From Mucilaginibacter gossypii (lineage in GTDB: Bacteria; Bacteroidota; Bacteroidia; Sphingobacteriales; Sphingobacteriaceae), in NCBI RefSeq assembly GCF_900100945.1, contig NZ_FNCG01000008.1, forward strand, positions 1 through 64,000: a stretch of DNA of 64,000 bases, given 5' to 3'. The position numbers and the translations under genes are program-made. Below, one piece after another: positions 51,707 through 60,291 of the stretch (positions are counted from its first letter, which is position 1; each line of letters opens with the position of its first letter). The notes beneath the pieces are model-generated. The model was not told the DNA's origin. It saw nothing but the letters and a program-made list of their open reading frames with translations, and ran no database searches.

Positions 51707-54553
51707 ATGAGTACAAAACCTCTTGTTGACCTGGGCGAGCAAAGTGAAGTTGAAGTTTATGGTGCCCGGGTGCATAACCTGAAAAATATAGATGTTTCTT
51801 TTCCTCGCAACCAATTGGTGGTAATTACCGGCTTGAGCGGCAGCGGCAAGTCATCATTAGCATTTGATACTATTTACGCCGAAGGCCAGCGCCGTTATAT
51901 GGAAACATTTTCGGCCTACTCACGCCAGTTTATGGGTGGGATGGAGCGGCCGGATGTTGATAAGGTGTCGGGCCTGAGCCCTGTTATTGCTATAGAGCAA
52001 AAAACCACCAGCAAAAACCCGCGTTCCACCGTAGGTACTATTACCGAAATCTATGATTTTATGCGTTTGCTCTTCGCCCGTGCGGGTGATGCTTACTCGT
52101 ATTCCACCGGCGAAAAGATGGAACGCATGAGCGAAGACCAGATCCTGAAAACCATCAGCGAAAAATTTGACGGGCAGCCGGTTAATATCCTGGCCCCGGT
52201 GGTAAAGGCACGTAAAGGCCACTACCGCGAATTGTTTGAATCCATCCGCAAGCAAGGATTTTTAAAAGTTTGGGTAGATGGCGCCATTGCCGATGTTGAA
52301 CCCAAAATGCAGGTTGATCGTTATAAGATCCATGATATTGATATTGTGGTTGACCGCCTCGTGGTAAGCGAGAAGGACAGCAAACGTTTATATACTTCTG
52401 TACAACAGGCTTTAAAAATTGCCAAGGGCATTATCCGTATTGCAGATAAGGACAATAATGTATCCTATTATAGTAAGTACCTCATGGACCCGGTTTCGGG
52501 CATCTCGTATGATGAACCTCAGCCTAATACATTCTCGTTTAACTCACCTTATGGTGCCTGCGAAAAATGTAACGGCTTGGGCTATATTTTTGAGGTGGAT
52601 GAAGCTTCGGTAATTCCCAACCCGAAACTGAGCATCATGAACGGCGGTTTAGCCCCTATTGGTGAATACCGCGAAACATGGATCTTCCAGGTGTTGAAAT
52701 CGCTGGCTAAAAAGTATGAGTTCTCGCTCTCAACCCCTATCGAAAAACTGAACCGCGATCAGTTGGATATGATCCTGAACGGCGCACCCGAAACATTGAG
52801 CGTTGCTGTTGAATATAACAAATGGAACGTTCAAAGCTACCAGATCACTTTTGAAGGTATTATCCGCATGCTGGAGGAACAGCAGGAACGCCGCAACGAT
52901 GAAGGAATGGACGATATGGAGAACTATCGTGTACTCCGTACCTGCCCGGTTTGCGAAGGTGCAAGGCTCAAAAAAGAGTCGCTGCATTTTAAGGTAGATG
53001 GTAAAAATATTTTCGAGCTGGCCTGTATGGATATCAATCACCTGCAGGAATGGTTTGATGGCCTGGAAGACCGCCTTAACGAGCGCCAGAATGTGATTGC
53101 TAAAGAGATCCTGAAAGAGATCCGCGCACGTATAGTGTTTTTACTGGATGTGGGTTTGAGTTATTTAACGCTTGATCGTACTGCTAAAACCCTATCGGGC
53201 GGTGAAGCACAACGGATCAGGCTGGCTACACAAATTGGTTCACAGTTGATGAATGTGATGTACATTTTGGATGAGCCAAGTATCGGTTTGCACCAACGCG
53301 ATAACGAACGTTTGATCAACGCCCTTAAAAATCTGCGTGATTTAGGAAACACAGTACTGGTTGTTGAGCACGATAAAGACATGATCCTGGAAGCCGACCA
53401 CGTAATTGACATGGGCCCGGCAGCCGGTGTACATGGTGGCCAGGTTGTTGCCGAAGGTACTCCGGCGCAGCTAATGGAAAAGCATACGCTTACCACTTCA
53501 TATATCAATGGCGAGCGGGAGATTGCGGTGCCCAAAAAACGTCGCGAAGGTAATGGAAAAACCCTGAGCCTGAAAAAAGCTACCGGTCACAATCTTAAAA
53601 AAGTATCGGTCGATTTCCCTTTGGGTAAACTAATCGGCATAACCGGTGTATCGGGCAGCGGTAAATCAAGCCTGATTACTGAAACTTTATATCCTATTTT
53701 AAATCATCATTTTTTTAGGGCGAAGAAACAACCGCTGCCTTATGAAAAAATTGAGGGGTTAGAGCATATTGATAAAGTAATTGAGATAGATCAAACACCA
53801 ATCGGCCGTACACCGCGCTCAAACCCTGCCACTTATACCGGGGTGTTTTCGGACATCCGCAATCTGTTCGTGGCACTACCGGAATCAAGGATCAGGGGAT
53901 ATAAACCAGGTCGTTTCTCGTTTAACGTAAAGGGCGGCCGTTGCGAAACCTGCCAGGGTGCAGGCATGAAGGTAATTGAAATGAACTTTTTGCCCGATGT
54001 GCAGGTACCTTGCGAAGAGTGCGGCGGCAGGCGTTACAACCGCGAAACGCTGGAAGTGCGTTACCGGGGCAAGTCCATCAGCGATGTGCTGGATATGAGC
54101 ATTGAGGACGCTACGCCATTCTTTGAACACATTCCATCTATCTATCGTAAAGTAAAAACGCTGAACGATGTAGGTTTGGGGTATATCACCTTAGGCCAGG
54201 CCTCAACCACGCTATCCGGCGGCGAAGCACAGCGTGTTAAACTGGCTACCGAGCTATCTAAAAAAGACACAGGAAACACCTTTTATATATTGGATGAACC
54301 TACTACAGGTTTACACTTTGAAGATATCAACGTATTGTTAGGTGTACTTAACCAATTGGTTGATAAAGGCAATACTGTTTTGGTAATTGAACATAATCTT
54401 GATGTTATTAAAGTGGCCGACCACGTAATTGACCTTGGCCCGGAGGGCGGTTCGGGCGGCGGTAATATCCTGTTCTCGGGCACGCCTGAAGGTTTGTGCA
54501 AAGTAAAGAACAGTTTTACAGGTAAGTTTTTGAAAAAAGAAATGGGGTTATAA
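51707..54553 (+). CDS. uvrA: Excinuclease ABC subunit A
   Basis: A 948-aa damage-recognition ATPase of nucleotide excision repair. Two ABC modules are seen: Walker A ITGLSGSGKSSLAFDTIYAEGQRRY (in parts, residue about 40) and ITGVSGSGKSSLITETLYP (about 645). ABC signatures are LSGGEAQRIRLATQIG and LSGGEAQRVKLATELS. Zinc modules: CEKCNGLGY / CPVCEGARL and CETCQGAGMKVIEM / CEECGGRRYN. Length is standard. It forms UvrA2B complexes on damaged DNA. A 21-bp terminator follows. Confidence 0.97.
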   Translation: MSTKPLVDLGEQSEVEVYGARVHNLKNIDVSFPRNQLVVITGLSGSGKSSLAFDTIYAEGQRRYMETFSAYSRQFMGGMERPDVDKVSGLSPVIAIEQKTTSKNPRSTVGTITEIYDFMRLLFARAGDAYSYSTGEKMERMSEDQILKTISEKFDGQPVNILAPVVKARKGHYRELFESIRKQGFLKVWVDGAIADVEPKMQVDRYKIHDIDIVVDRLVVSEKDSKRLYTSVQQALKIAKGIIRIADKDNNVSYYSKYLMDPVSGISYDEPQPNTFSFNSPYGACEKCNGLGYIFEVDEASVIPNPKLSIMNGGLAPIGEYRETWIFQVLKSLAKKYEFSLSTPIEKLNRDQLDMILNGAPETLSVAVEYNKWNVQSYQITFEGIIRMLEEQQERRNDEGMDDMENYRVLRTCPVCEGARLKKESLHFKVDGKNIFELACMDINHLQEWFDGLEDRLNERQNVIAKEILKEIRARIVFLLDVGLSYLTLDRTAKTLSGGEAQRIRLATQIGSQLMNVMYILDEPSIGLHQRDNERLINALKNLRDLGNTVLVVEHDKDMILEADHVIDMGPAAGVHGGQVVAEGTPAQLMEKHTLTTSYINGEREIAVPKKRREGNGKTLSLKKATGHNLKKVSVDFPLGKLIGITGVSGSGKSSLITETLYPILNHHFFRAKKQPLPYEKIEGLEHIDKVIEIDQTPIGRTPRSNPATYTGVFSDIRNLFVALPESRIRGYKPGRFSFNVKGGRCETCQGAGMKVIEMNFLPDVQVPCEECGGRRYNRETLEVRYRGKSISDVLDMSIEDATPFFEHIPSIYRKVKTLNDVGLGYITLGQASTTLSGGEAQRVKLATELSKKDTGNTFYILDEPTTGLHFEDINVLLGVLNQLVDKGNTVLVIEHNLDVIKVADHVIDLGPEGGSGGGNILFSGTPEGLCKVKNSFTGKFLKKEMGL

Positions 54554-54589
54554 GCATTAATCAAAACTTCATAAGTTTATCTCTTAACG

Positions 54590-54639
54590 TAAAACCAAAA
54601 CAACATGTACAGAAACTTGTACATGTTGTTTTGGTTTTA
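54590..54639 (+). terminator. Long perfect terminator hairpin of uvrA
   Basis: Arms of 21 bp (54591-54611 and 54618-54638, AAAACCAAAACAACATGTAC... and complement), extendable by one pair, with a 6-base loop. It lies 37 bases after uvrA. The right arm ends in TTTT, and its TTTTGG may also supply the -33 element of the next gene. Confidence 0.85.
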
Positions 54640-54662
54640 TACCTTTATAAAAACTAATTTGA

Positions 54663-54917
54663 ATGGAGATCACAACTTACACTGCCTTCAGGCAGCAACT
54701 AAAATCTTTTTTAGATAAGGTGCGGAATGATCATAAGCCTTTGGTAGTGACAAGTGCCAATGCCGAAGATATTGTTGTGATATCGAAAGCTGATTACGAA
54801 AGCATGGAGGAAACTTTCTATCTTTTAAAAAGCCCTAAAAATGCAGAAAGATTACTTCATGGTATCCAGGAATATGAAAAAGGTTTAGGCAAGGAAAGAA
54901 AGCTACTTGAAGAGTGA
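54663..54917 (+). CDS. yefM: YefM/Phd-family antitoxin
   Basis: An 84-aa antitoxin beginning MEITTYTAFRQQLKSFLDKV with the Phd/YefM signature VVTSANAEDIVVISKADYESMEET (in parts, residues 28-52) and an acidic, flexible C-terminus. It neutralises the YoeB toxin encoded next and represses the operon. The two genes overlap by 4 bases (GTGA). Confidence 0.92.
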   Translation: MEITTYTAFRQQLKSFLDKVRNDHKPLVVTSANAEDIVVISKADYESMEETFYLLKSPKNAERLLHGIQEYEKGLGKERKLLEE

Positions 54918-55168
54918 AGATAATTTTCCAAAACCCTGCATGGGAAGATTACCTTTATTGGCAAACGACAGATAAATCTATTTTAAAGAAGATCAACTCT
55001 CTTATCAAAGAAATAGAACGAACTCCATATGAAGGAAGTGGAAAGCCCGAACCTTTAAAACATAATTTAGCTGGCTGGTGGTCGCGCCGGATAAATCTCG
55101 AACACAGGCTAATTTACAGAGTAGAAGCAGACGCGATATTTATTCTGCAATGCAGATATCATTATTGA
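54914..55168 (+). CDS. yoeB: YoeB toxin (mRNA interferase)
   Basis: An 84-aa toxin with a GTG start overlapping the antitoxin stop. Motifs are as in YoeB: FQNPAWEDYLYWQTTD, GSGKPEPLKHNLAGWWSRRINLEHRLIYRV (in parts) and final CRYHY. Glu of GKPE, Arg of SRRI/EHR and the His-Tyr pair are all present, so it should be active. It cleaves mRNA in the ribosomal A site under stress when the antitoxin is degraded. It is about 50% identical by eye to the YoeB encoded at 30622, but its antitoxin belongs to another family. Confidence 0.94.
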   Translation: MKIIFQNPAWEDYLYWQTTDKSILKKINSLIKEIERTPYEGSGKPEPLKHNLAGWWSRRINLEHRLIYRVEADAIFILQCRYHY

Positions 55169-55213
55169 TTATATTTTCCCTTTCCGTAGCTTTATCGTTT
55201 AAACAACACCCTC

Positions 55214-57001
55214 ATGAAAAAAATACTACTCATGCTATTCATAGCAGGTTCGTTTGCAGCCTGTAATCAACCTAAATCAACAGACACCGCCAGCGGCATT
55301 CCAGCCAATAAGGATCTCGCCAAAGTTTTTGAAGATTATTTTCAGGACGGCTTAAAACTTTACCCGCTTAATGCAACCTACATTGGCGACAGGCGCTATA
55401 ATGACTTGCTACCTAACGATGGCTCTGCTGAGTTTTTGAAAAAGGCGCATGATTATAACTCGGTTTACTTGTCGAAAGTGAAAAACTTTGACCGCGCAGA
55501 ACTGAACGAAGACGATAGGCTATCATACGATATATTTACCTACGAGGAGCAACTGGCCCTTGATAATTTCAAGTATCATTTTGAGTACATGCCTTTTAAC
55601 CAGTTTTATGCCCTGCCAATTACCATGGGGCAGCTGGGCTCGGGCTCTGGCGCGCAGCCCTTTAAAACGGTTGTTGATTATAACGACTGGCTGAAACGTT
55701 TATCTGCTTTCCAGATCTGGGCGGATACCGCCATCTCCAATTTTAACAAAGGCATCAAAACAGGCGTAGTACTGCCAAAATCGTTAGTTGTTAAAATGAT
55801 TCCCGAAATGCAAGACCTGGTATCAAAAGATGTAGAAAAAAGCCTGTTCTACGGACCTGTTAAGAATATGCCGAAGGATTTTTCGGACGCTGATAAAAAA
55901 CAGCTGACGGAGGCTTATAAAAAAGCGATAACTACCATAGTTAACCCAACCTACCAAAAACTGGCCGATTACCTGAAAAATCAATACCTGCCCCACGCAC
56001 GTGCAACCTCGGGTTTTTCATCCCTGCCGGATGGTACTGCTAAATACACCTATTTAGTTAAACAACAAACTACTACCGATAAAACTCCGGAAGAAATTTA
56101 CCAATTGGGTTTGAAAGAAGTTGCCCGGATCCGTGGCTTAATGGATAGCATCAAAACCAGTGTTGGCTTTAAGGGCGATTTGAAGGCGTTTTTTGAATAC
56201 ATGAAAACCGACCCTAAGTTTACTCCTTACAAAACCCCGAAGGATGTACTTGATGCTTTTGAAAACATTCACAAACGCATGGAGCCAAACCTGAAAAAAA
56301 TGTTTAACCATGTGCCTAAAACCCCTTTCGAGATCAGGCAAACCGAAGCCTTCCGCGCGGCATCGGCCAGTGCCGAATATAACCAGGGTTCGGCAGATGG
56401 TACCCGTCCCGGTATTTTTTACGTGCCGATATTAGATGCCACTAAGTTTAACACCACATCGGGCATGGAATCGTTGTTTTTGCATGAAGCAATTCCTGGT
56501 CACCATTATCAGATTTCGTTAACCCAGGAAAACGCTTCATTGCCAAAATTCCGTCGCTTTGATGGCGGGGAAACAGCCTATGTAGAAGGCTGGGCGCTGT
56601 ATTGCGAATCATTAGGTAAAGAGCTTGGCTTATACACCGATCCGTACCAGTATATGGGCGCGTTAGGCGATGAGATTCACCGTGCCATCCGTTTGGTGGT
56701 TGACGTAGCCATCCACACCAAAGGAATGACCCGTGAGCAGGCTATTAAATATATGATGGATAACGAAGCTATCAGTGAGCAAGGTGCAACTGCCGAAATT
56801 GAACGTTATATGGCTATCCCCGGCCAGGCATTGAGCTACAAAATAGGCGCACTCAAAATCCGCGAACTGCGTACCAAATATGAAAAACAGTTAGGCAGCA
56901 AGTTCAATATCGCCGAATTTCATGACCAGGTGTTAAAAGATGGCGCTATGCCAATGGCGGTTTTTGAGGCTAAAATGGATGCCTGGGCTGCGAAGAAGTA
57001 A
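55214..57001 (+). CDS. DUF885-family lipoprotein, putative metallopeptidase
   Basis: A 595-aa protein with lipoprotein signal MKKILLMLFIAGSFAACNQ (Cys17). The family hallmark FLHEAIPGHHYQISL (about residue 418) has H-E-x-x-x-H-H, a zinc-peptidase-like site, followed by a Glu-rich GGETAYVEGWALYCESLG. Further conserved parts are YMDNEAISEQGATAEIERYMAIPGQALSYKIG (in parts). DUF885 enzymes are thought to be exported metallopeptidases. It sits on the outer-membrane or inner-membrane surface. The next 480 bases contain repeats and the IS110 element. Confidence 0.88.
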   Translation: MKKILLMLFIAGSFAACNQPKSTDTASGIPANKDLAKVFEDYFQDGLKLYPLNATYIGDRRYNDLLPNDGSAEFLKKAHDYNSVYLSKVKNFDRAELNEDDRLSYDIFTYEEQLALDNFKYHFEYMPFNQFYALPITMGQLGSGSGAQPFKTVVDYNDWLKRLSAFQIWADTAISNFNKGIKTGVVLPKSLVVKMIPEMQDLVSKDVEKSLFYGPVKNMPKDFSDADKKQLTEAYKKAITTIVNPTYQKLADYLKNQYLPHARATSGFSSLPDGTAKYTYLVKQQTTTDKTPEEIYQLGLKEVARIRGLMDSIKTSVGFKGDLKAFFEYMKTDPKFTPYKTPKDVLDAFENIHKRMEPNLKKMFNHVPKTPFEIRQTEAFRAASASAEYNQGSADGTRPGIFYVPILDATKFNTTSGMESLFLHEAIPGHHYQISLTQENASLPKFRRFDGGETAYVEGWALYCESLGKELGLYTDPYQYMGALGDEIHRAIRLVVDVAIHTKGMTREQAIKYMMDNEAISEQGATAEIERYMAIPGQALSYKIGALKIRELRTKYEKQLGSKFNIAEFHDQVLKDGAMPMAVFEAKMDAWAAKK

Positions 57002-57479
57002 AAAGAAAATTGCTATAATACAATGCGTCATTGCACGAAGGAATCCCCGACCTACAGAGCGAATCTGCATAGTTTGGGATTGCTTCGTGCCTTATAATGA
57101 CGTGATTGTAAGTTGTTGATTATTAAGTATATTTTTCTTGATGGATTTTATAACATGGGCGTTGCCTGCGGCCCGGGCTTTCCGTTGCAAGTCCTCGCCT
57201 TTCCCGCCCGCAACCCCATTGCGCGCTCCGGGCTTTACACTGCAATCCCTCCTATGTTTACATCTAATATTATTGTAATGATTTTATGAGTGAAAAGAGT
57301 GAGAGCACAGCAATCCCAAACAGCCTTGAGCATGTTGAGCGTTAGATATAGCCTCACTCCTTTACTTTTTTGAGTTTGAACAGAATGTAAGGAATACGAC
57401 CAGGCAGTATATCCAGGATAACCAACAGGAGGAAAAACGAAGAAAGGTTTTCACTTATAACAGTTAAAAACTTTGATCA
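57002..57479. other. Intergenic region with REP-like repeats and IS110 left end
   Basis: It starts with an inverted repeat (57026-57047 and 57076-57102, CGTCATTGCACGAAG type), a known style of Bacteroidota repeat. A GC-rich block (57155-57246) follows, then the IS110 non-coding leader. No protein-coding frame is supported. Confidence 0.5.
57026..57102. repeat. CGTCATTGC-type inverted repeat
   Basis: CGTCATTGCACGAAGGAATCCC on the left pairs imperfectly with GGGATTGCTTCGTGCC...GACG on the right. The same GTCATTGC motif recurs inverted at 58661-58668 / 58699-58706, on the other side of the IS. Confidence 0.6.
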
Positions 57480-58520
57480 ATGGCAAGCAGATTATTAAAA
57501 CAAGTAGTAGGTATTGATGTGGCTCAAAAAGAGCTGGTGGTTTCTATCGGCAAGATGGATGAGCAGGCAGTTATAACAGTTTATGCGAACAAGATTTTTC
57601 CAAACAATGAAAAAGGATTTGCAAACCTGGAAGTATGGATAAACAAGCAAAGCATCCCCCAATATCCATTAAGATATGTAATGGAGGCCACAGGTGTATA
57701 CCACGAGCGCCTTGCTTATTATCTGGCCGGCAAAGGGTATGCTGTAAGTATTGTCATGCCCAACAAGATCTCAAACTTCTTCAAGACACTGGAGATCAAA
57801 ACAATTACCGATAAATCAATGTCTTTTGCCATAGCCATGTTCGGACTTGAAAAGAAACTGGATAACTGGGTACAACCCAAAAGGGTGTTCAGGACCCTGC
57901 GGCAGATAACCCGTGAAAGAGAACAACTTATTGCAGAAAGAACCATGATCAAGAACCAGCTACATGCTGAACAGTCCGAAGCTTTTCCGGGGGAAGATAC
58001 TATCCGCAGAATGATGGACAGGATAAAGATGATTGGTGAACAACTTAAAGAAATACTTACTGAGATTAGAACAGCTGTAGCACAGGACAAACATTTAAAA
58101 CAAACACTGGCTACCATTACCACTATTCCTGGAGTCGGCTTATTAACGGCCACTGTGATCATAGCCGAAACAAACGGCTTTGAGCTGATCAGGAGTAAAA
58201 AGCAGCTGACCAGTTACGCCGGGCTGGATGTCAGGGAAAAAGAATCCGGCTCATCCGTTAAGGGCAAACCCAAGATATCTAAAAGGGGGAACAAGCATTT
58301 ACGAAAAGCCATGCACTTACCTGCATTAGCGGCCATAAGACATTCAGAAAGATATAAAGCTATATTTGTCCGGATCGTATCCCGAAATAGCGTGAAAATG
58401 AAAGCTACTGTAGCAGTACAAAGAAAATTATTGGAGATGGTATACACTATATACAAAACCAACAAACCATTCGAAAAAGACTACCTTCAACAGAATGCAC
58501 ACATATCCGAAAATAGTTAG
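57480..58520 (+). CDS. IS110-family transposase
   Basis: A 346-aa recombinase of the DEDD/Tnp20 type, full length. The RuvC-like part has GIDVAQKEL (D13) and YVMEATGVY (E69). The expected D-x-x-D pair reads D110-K-S-M113, so the fourth acidic residue is not where it usually is. The C-terminal Tnp20 domain holds TIPGVGLLTATVIIAE and GLDVREKESGSSVKGKPKISKRGNKHLRKA (in parts), including the candidate catalytic Ser. Such enzymes are guided by a structured bridge RNA. The gene is not broken, so the copy may be active unless the Met113 change matters. Confidence 0.92.
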   Translation: MASRLLKQVVGIDVAQKELVVSIGKMDEQAVITVYANKIFPNNEKGFANLEVWINKQSIPQYPLRYVMEATGVYHERLAYYLAGKGYAVSIVMPNKISNFFKTLEIKTITDKSMSFAIAMFGLEKKLDNWVQPKRVFRTLRQITREREQLIAERTMIKNQLHAEQSEAFPGEDTIRRMMDRIKMIGEQLKEILTEIRTAVAQDKHLKQTLATITTIPGVGLLTATVIIAETNGFELIRSKKQLTSYAGLDVREKESGSSVKGKPKISKRGNKHLRKAMHLPALAAIRHSERYKAIFVRIVSRNSVKMKATVAVQRKLLEMVYTIYKTNKPFEKDYLQQNAHISENS

Positions 58521-58521
58521 A

Positions 58522-58546
58522 GCAGTCGCTTCAATTGAAGGACTGC
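58522..58546 (+). terminator. Hairpin after the IS110 transposase
   Basis: GCAGTC-G-CTTCAA pairs with TTGAAG-GACTGC, 12 bp with one bulged G. It begins 1 base after the stop. It may end the transposase transcript or belong to the right end of the element. Confidence 0.5.
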
Positions 58547-58730
58547 CCTAAACAGGCTAACATAAAGCTGCCTAAGACTCAAAAATAAAAAATAACTTTT
58601 GCATATCAACACAGAATCTAACGCGGCCCACGCGCAACACCGTTAAAATATATTTTACATGTCATTGCTTTTTTTTAGGGTTTCCCTGATGGGTACTCGC
58701 AATGACGCGTTTAGTTTTTAGATCTATCTA

Positions 58731-59615
58731 TCAACTAAACACCGCCAGCACTCCGAAATAAACCAGCATACAACCCGAGCTGATGAAATTCATACGCATG
58801 GCGTTTTTAAAATTAGCGTTGGCTGTCGATCGCCCTACTTTATAAAACCAATAATTAAAAAAGAAAAATATTGGCGCGGCGCATACTATAAAGAAATAAA
58901 AGTTAAGCATCATCCCAGCCAGGTGCCAATACCAGTAAGAAAGGGCTATCCCCGCGGCAAACAATACGCCCGAAAAAATAAAGGAGCCTTTGTAGCCTAA
59001 AACGATACTAAGCGTTTTATCGCCCCGCCTGCTGTCTTCTTCATGCTGATAAACCTGGGTTAAGGGGTATGATGCCCCAATGAGGCAGGAGCTGATAGCC
59101 CCCGGAATAATCAGGCCTAAATCCCAATGACCAAACAGGCTCGTACCGGTCAAAGCGGTATAGGTGGTGTAATAAATAAAACATCCCTGGAAAATAAACA
59201 CCGTTAAAAAACTGATAATCGGATATTTTTTTAACCGGGTAGCAGGATGGCTGTATAATTTTGACATAATGCCATAAATGAGCACCGCAAAGGCAAACTC
59301 CCAGCTAATGATAAAGCCAAGCAAAAACGCAATAACCTCCAGCAGAATGGAAAAATAATACAGGCTGAGATCCACTTCGGGCGGTTTGGCTAACAGGGCA
59401 ATGCTATCTTCATCCTTATCAAAATAACTGTTATAGCCATTGCTGGCCGGGAAAGCAAGGAAATGCCATATAAAAAATACAAGTACGGCTGTTGAAGCTT
59501 TCACCACATCGGCCTGGCTAAAGGCAAACAGGTACACCGGCAGCAAAAAAACAGAAAACACAAACCTTAAATGCGCAAATGCCGACCGGGTAGGGATAAA
59601 TTGTTTAAACTTCAT
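58731..59615 (-). CDS. UbiA-family prenyltransferase
   Basis: A 294-aa membrane protein with about 8 helices. The two acidic signatures of UbiA enzymes are present: N-x-x-x-D type NGYNSYFDKDEDS (about residues 60-72) and a second YQHEEDSRRGDKT (about 190-202). They bind Mg-prenyl diphosphate. The family attaches isoprenoid chains to aromatic or quinone precursors. It is not a classic UbiA, MenA or haem farnesyltransferase by its motifs, so the acceptor is open. It is divergent from the YceI/type III PKS operon and may prenylate the product of that polyketide synthase. Confidence 0.88.
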   Translation of the reverse strand: MKFKQFIPTRSAFAHLRFVFSVFLLPVYLFAFSQADVVKASTAVLVFFIWHFLAFPASNGYNSYFDKDEDSIALLAKPPEVDLSLYYFSILLEVIAFLLGFIISWEFAFAVLIYGIMSKLYSHPATRLKKYPIISFLTVFIFQGCFIYYTTYTALTGTSLFGHWDLGLIIPGAISSCLIGASYPLTQVYQHEEDSRRGDKTLSIVLGYKGSFIFSGVLFAAGIALSYWYWHLAGMMLNFYFFIVCAAPIFFFFNYWFYKVGRSTANANFKNAMRMNFISSGCMLVYFGVLAVFS

Positions 59616-59645
59616 GGCGTGTTTTTACATTATAATTACTGCCGG

Positions 59646-59664
59646 AGGCAACATCAGGTTGCCT
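59646..59664. promoter_or_regulatory. Small inverted repeat between ubiA-like and YceI genes
   Basis: AGGCAAC (59646-59652) and GTTGCCT (59658-59664) with a 5-base spacer lie midway in the divergent gap. A candidate operator serving both directions, or a leader hairpin of the UbiA gene. Confidence 0.35.
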
Positions 59665-59719
59665 GATTATGGTTATAAACATACAACCTTAAGTACAAAA
59701 TTCCTTCAGTATAAATTAT

Positions 59720-59727
59720 TATGTTTG
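59720..59727 (+). promoter_or_regulatory. -7 promoter box of the YceI / polyketide operon
   Basis: TATGTTTG matches TAnnTTTG and is 18 bases before the YceI ATG. It is the probable promoter of the whole plus-strand operon. No TTG -33 element at the right distance. Confidence 0.5.
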
Positions 59728-59745
59728 AAACAGCGTTAATGTAAC

Positions 59746-60273
59746 ATGAATAAGAAAATTTATATAGTTGTACTTTTAATTTTCGCGACGACAGCGGGCT
59801 TCGCGCAAACGGTATCTAAATCAGATATCAGCTTTAAGATTAAAAACCTTGGCTTTAATGTCGGGGGTACCTTCGGCGGTTTGCAGGCCGATATTAAGTT
59901 TAAGCCTAATGACCTGGAGGGCAGCTCTATTGAAGCGTCAGTGTTATCCAGCACTGTTAATACCGATAACGAAAGCCGCGATAGGCATCTTAAAAGCGAA
60001 GATTATTTTGACGTAATTAAATATCCAAAGATCACGCTAAAGTCAGTTTCCTTTAAACGTAAAAGCGGGAGCAACTATACCGGTAATTTTAACGTAACTA
60101 TAAGAGATAAAACAAAGTTGATTGAAGTACCTTTTACGTATACGGAATCAGGTAATACAGCACAACTGAAAGGAAACTTTATGATTTTGAGGACAGATTT
60201 TGGCATAGGCGGCAAAAACCTGATCCTTTCAAATGAGGCCAATGTTTCGGTTGAGGCGGAGATCAGCAAATAA
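59746..60273 (+). CDS. YceI-family lipid-binding protein (periplasmic)
   Basis: A 175-aa lipocalin-like protein. Signal peptide residues 1-20 (ending GFAQT). Family motifs: SDISFKIKNLGFNVGGTFGGLQADIKF (in parts, 25-52), ASVLSSTVNTDNESRDRHLKSEDYFDV (in parts), KYPKITLKSVSFKR, and the final FGIGGKNLILSNEANVSVEAEI. YceI proteins bind polyprenyl chains such as those of isoprenoid quinones in their barrel. As the first gene of an operon with a type III PKS, an FAD oxidoreductase and a methyltransferase, next to a UbiA prenyltransferase, it could carry the lipid product across the periplasm. Confidence 0.92.
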   Translation: MNKKIYIVVLLIFATTAGFAQTVSKSDISFKIKNLGFNVGGTFGGLQADIKFKPNDLEGSSIEASVLSSTVNTDNESRDRHLKSEDYFDVIKYPKITLKSVSFKRKSGSNYTGNFNVTIRDKTKLIEVPFTYTESGNTAQLKGNFMILRTDFGIGGKNLILSNEANVSVEAEISK

Positions 60274-60291
60274 AACGCTTAATCATTTTTA

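Larger units (their letters stand above)
57339..58624 (+). mobile_element. IS110-family insertion sequence (ends tentative)
   Basis: Bounds are proposed from a 9-bp inverted pair, GCGTTAGAT (57339-57347) and ATCTAACGC (58616-58624), giving about 1.29 kb around an intact transposase. IS110 elements often lack terminal repeats, so the true ends may differ; a left end nearer 57290 is possible. The 130-190 bases before the transposase gene are the place where IS110 elements encode their bridge RNA. Confidence 0.6.
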
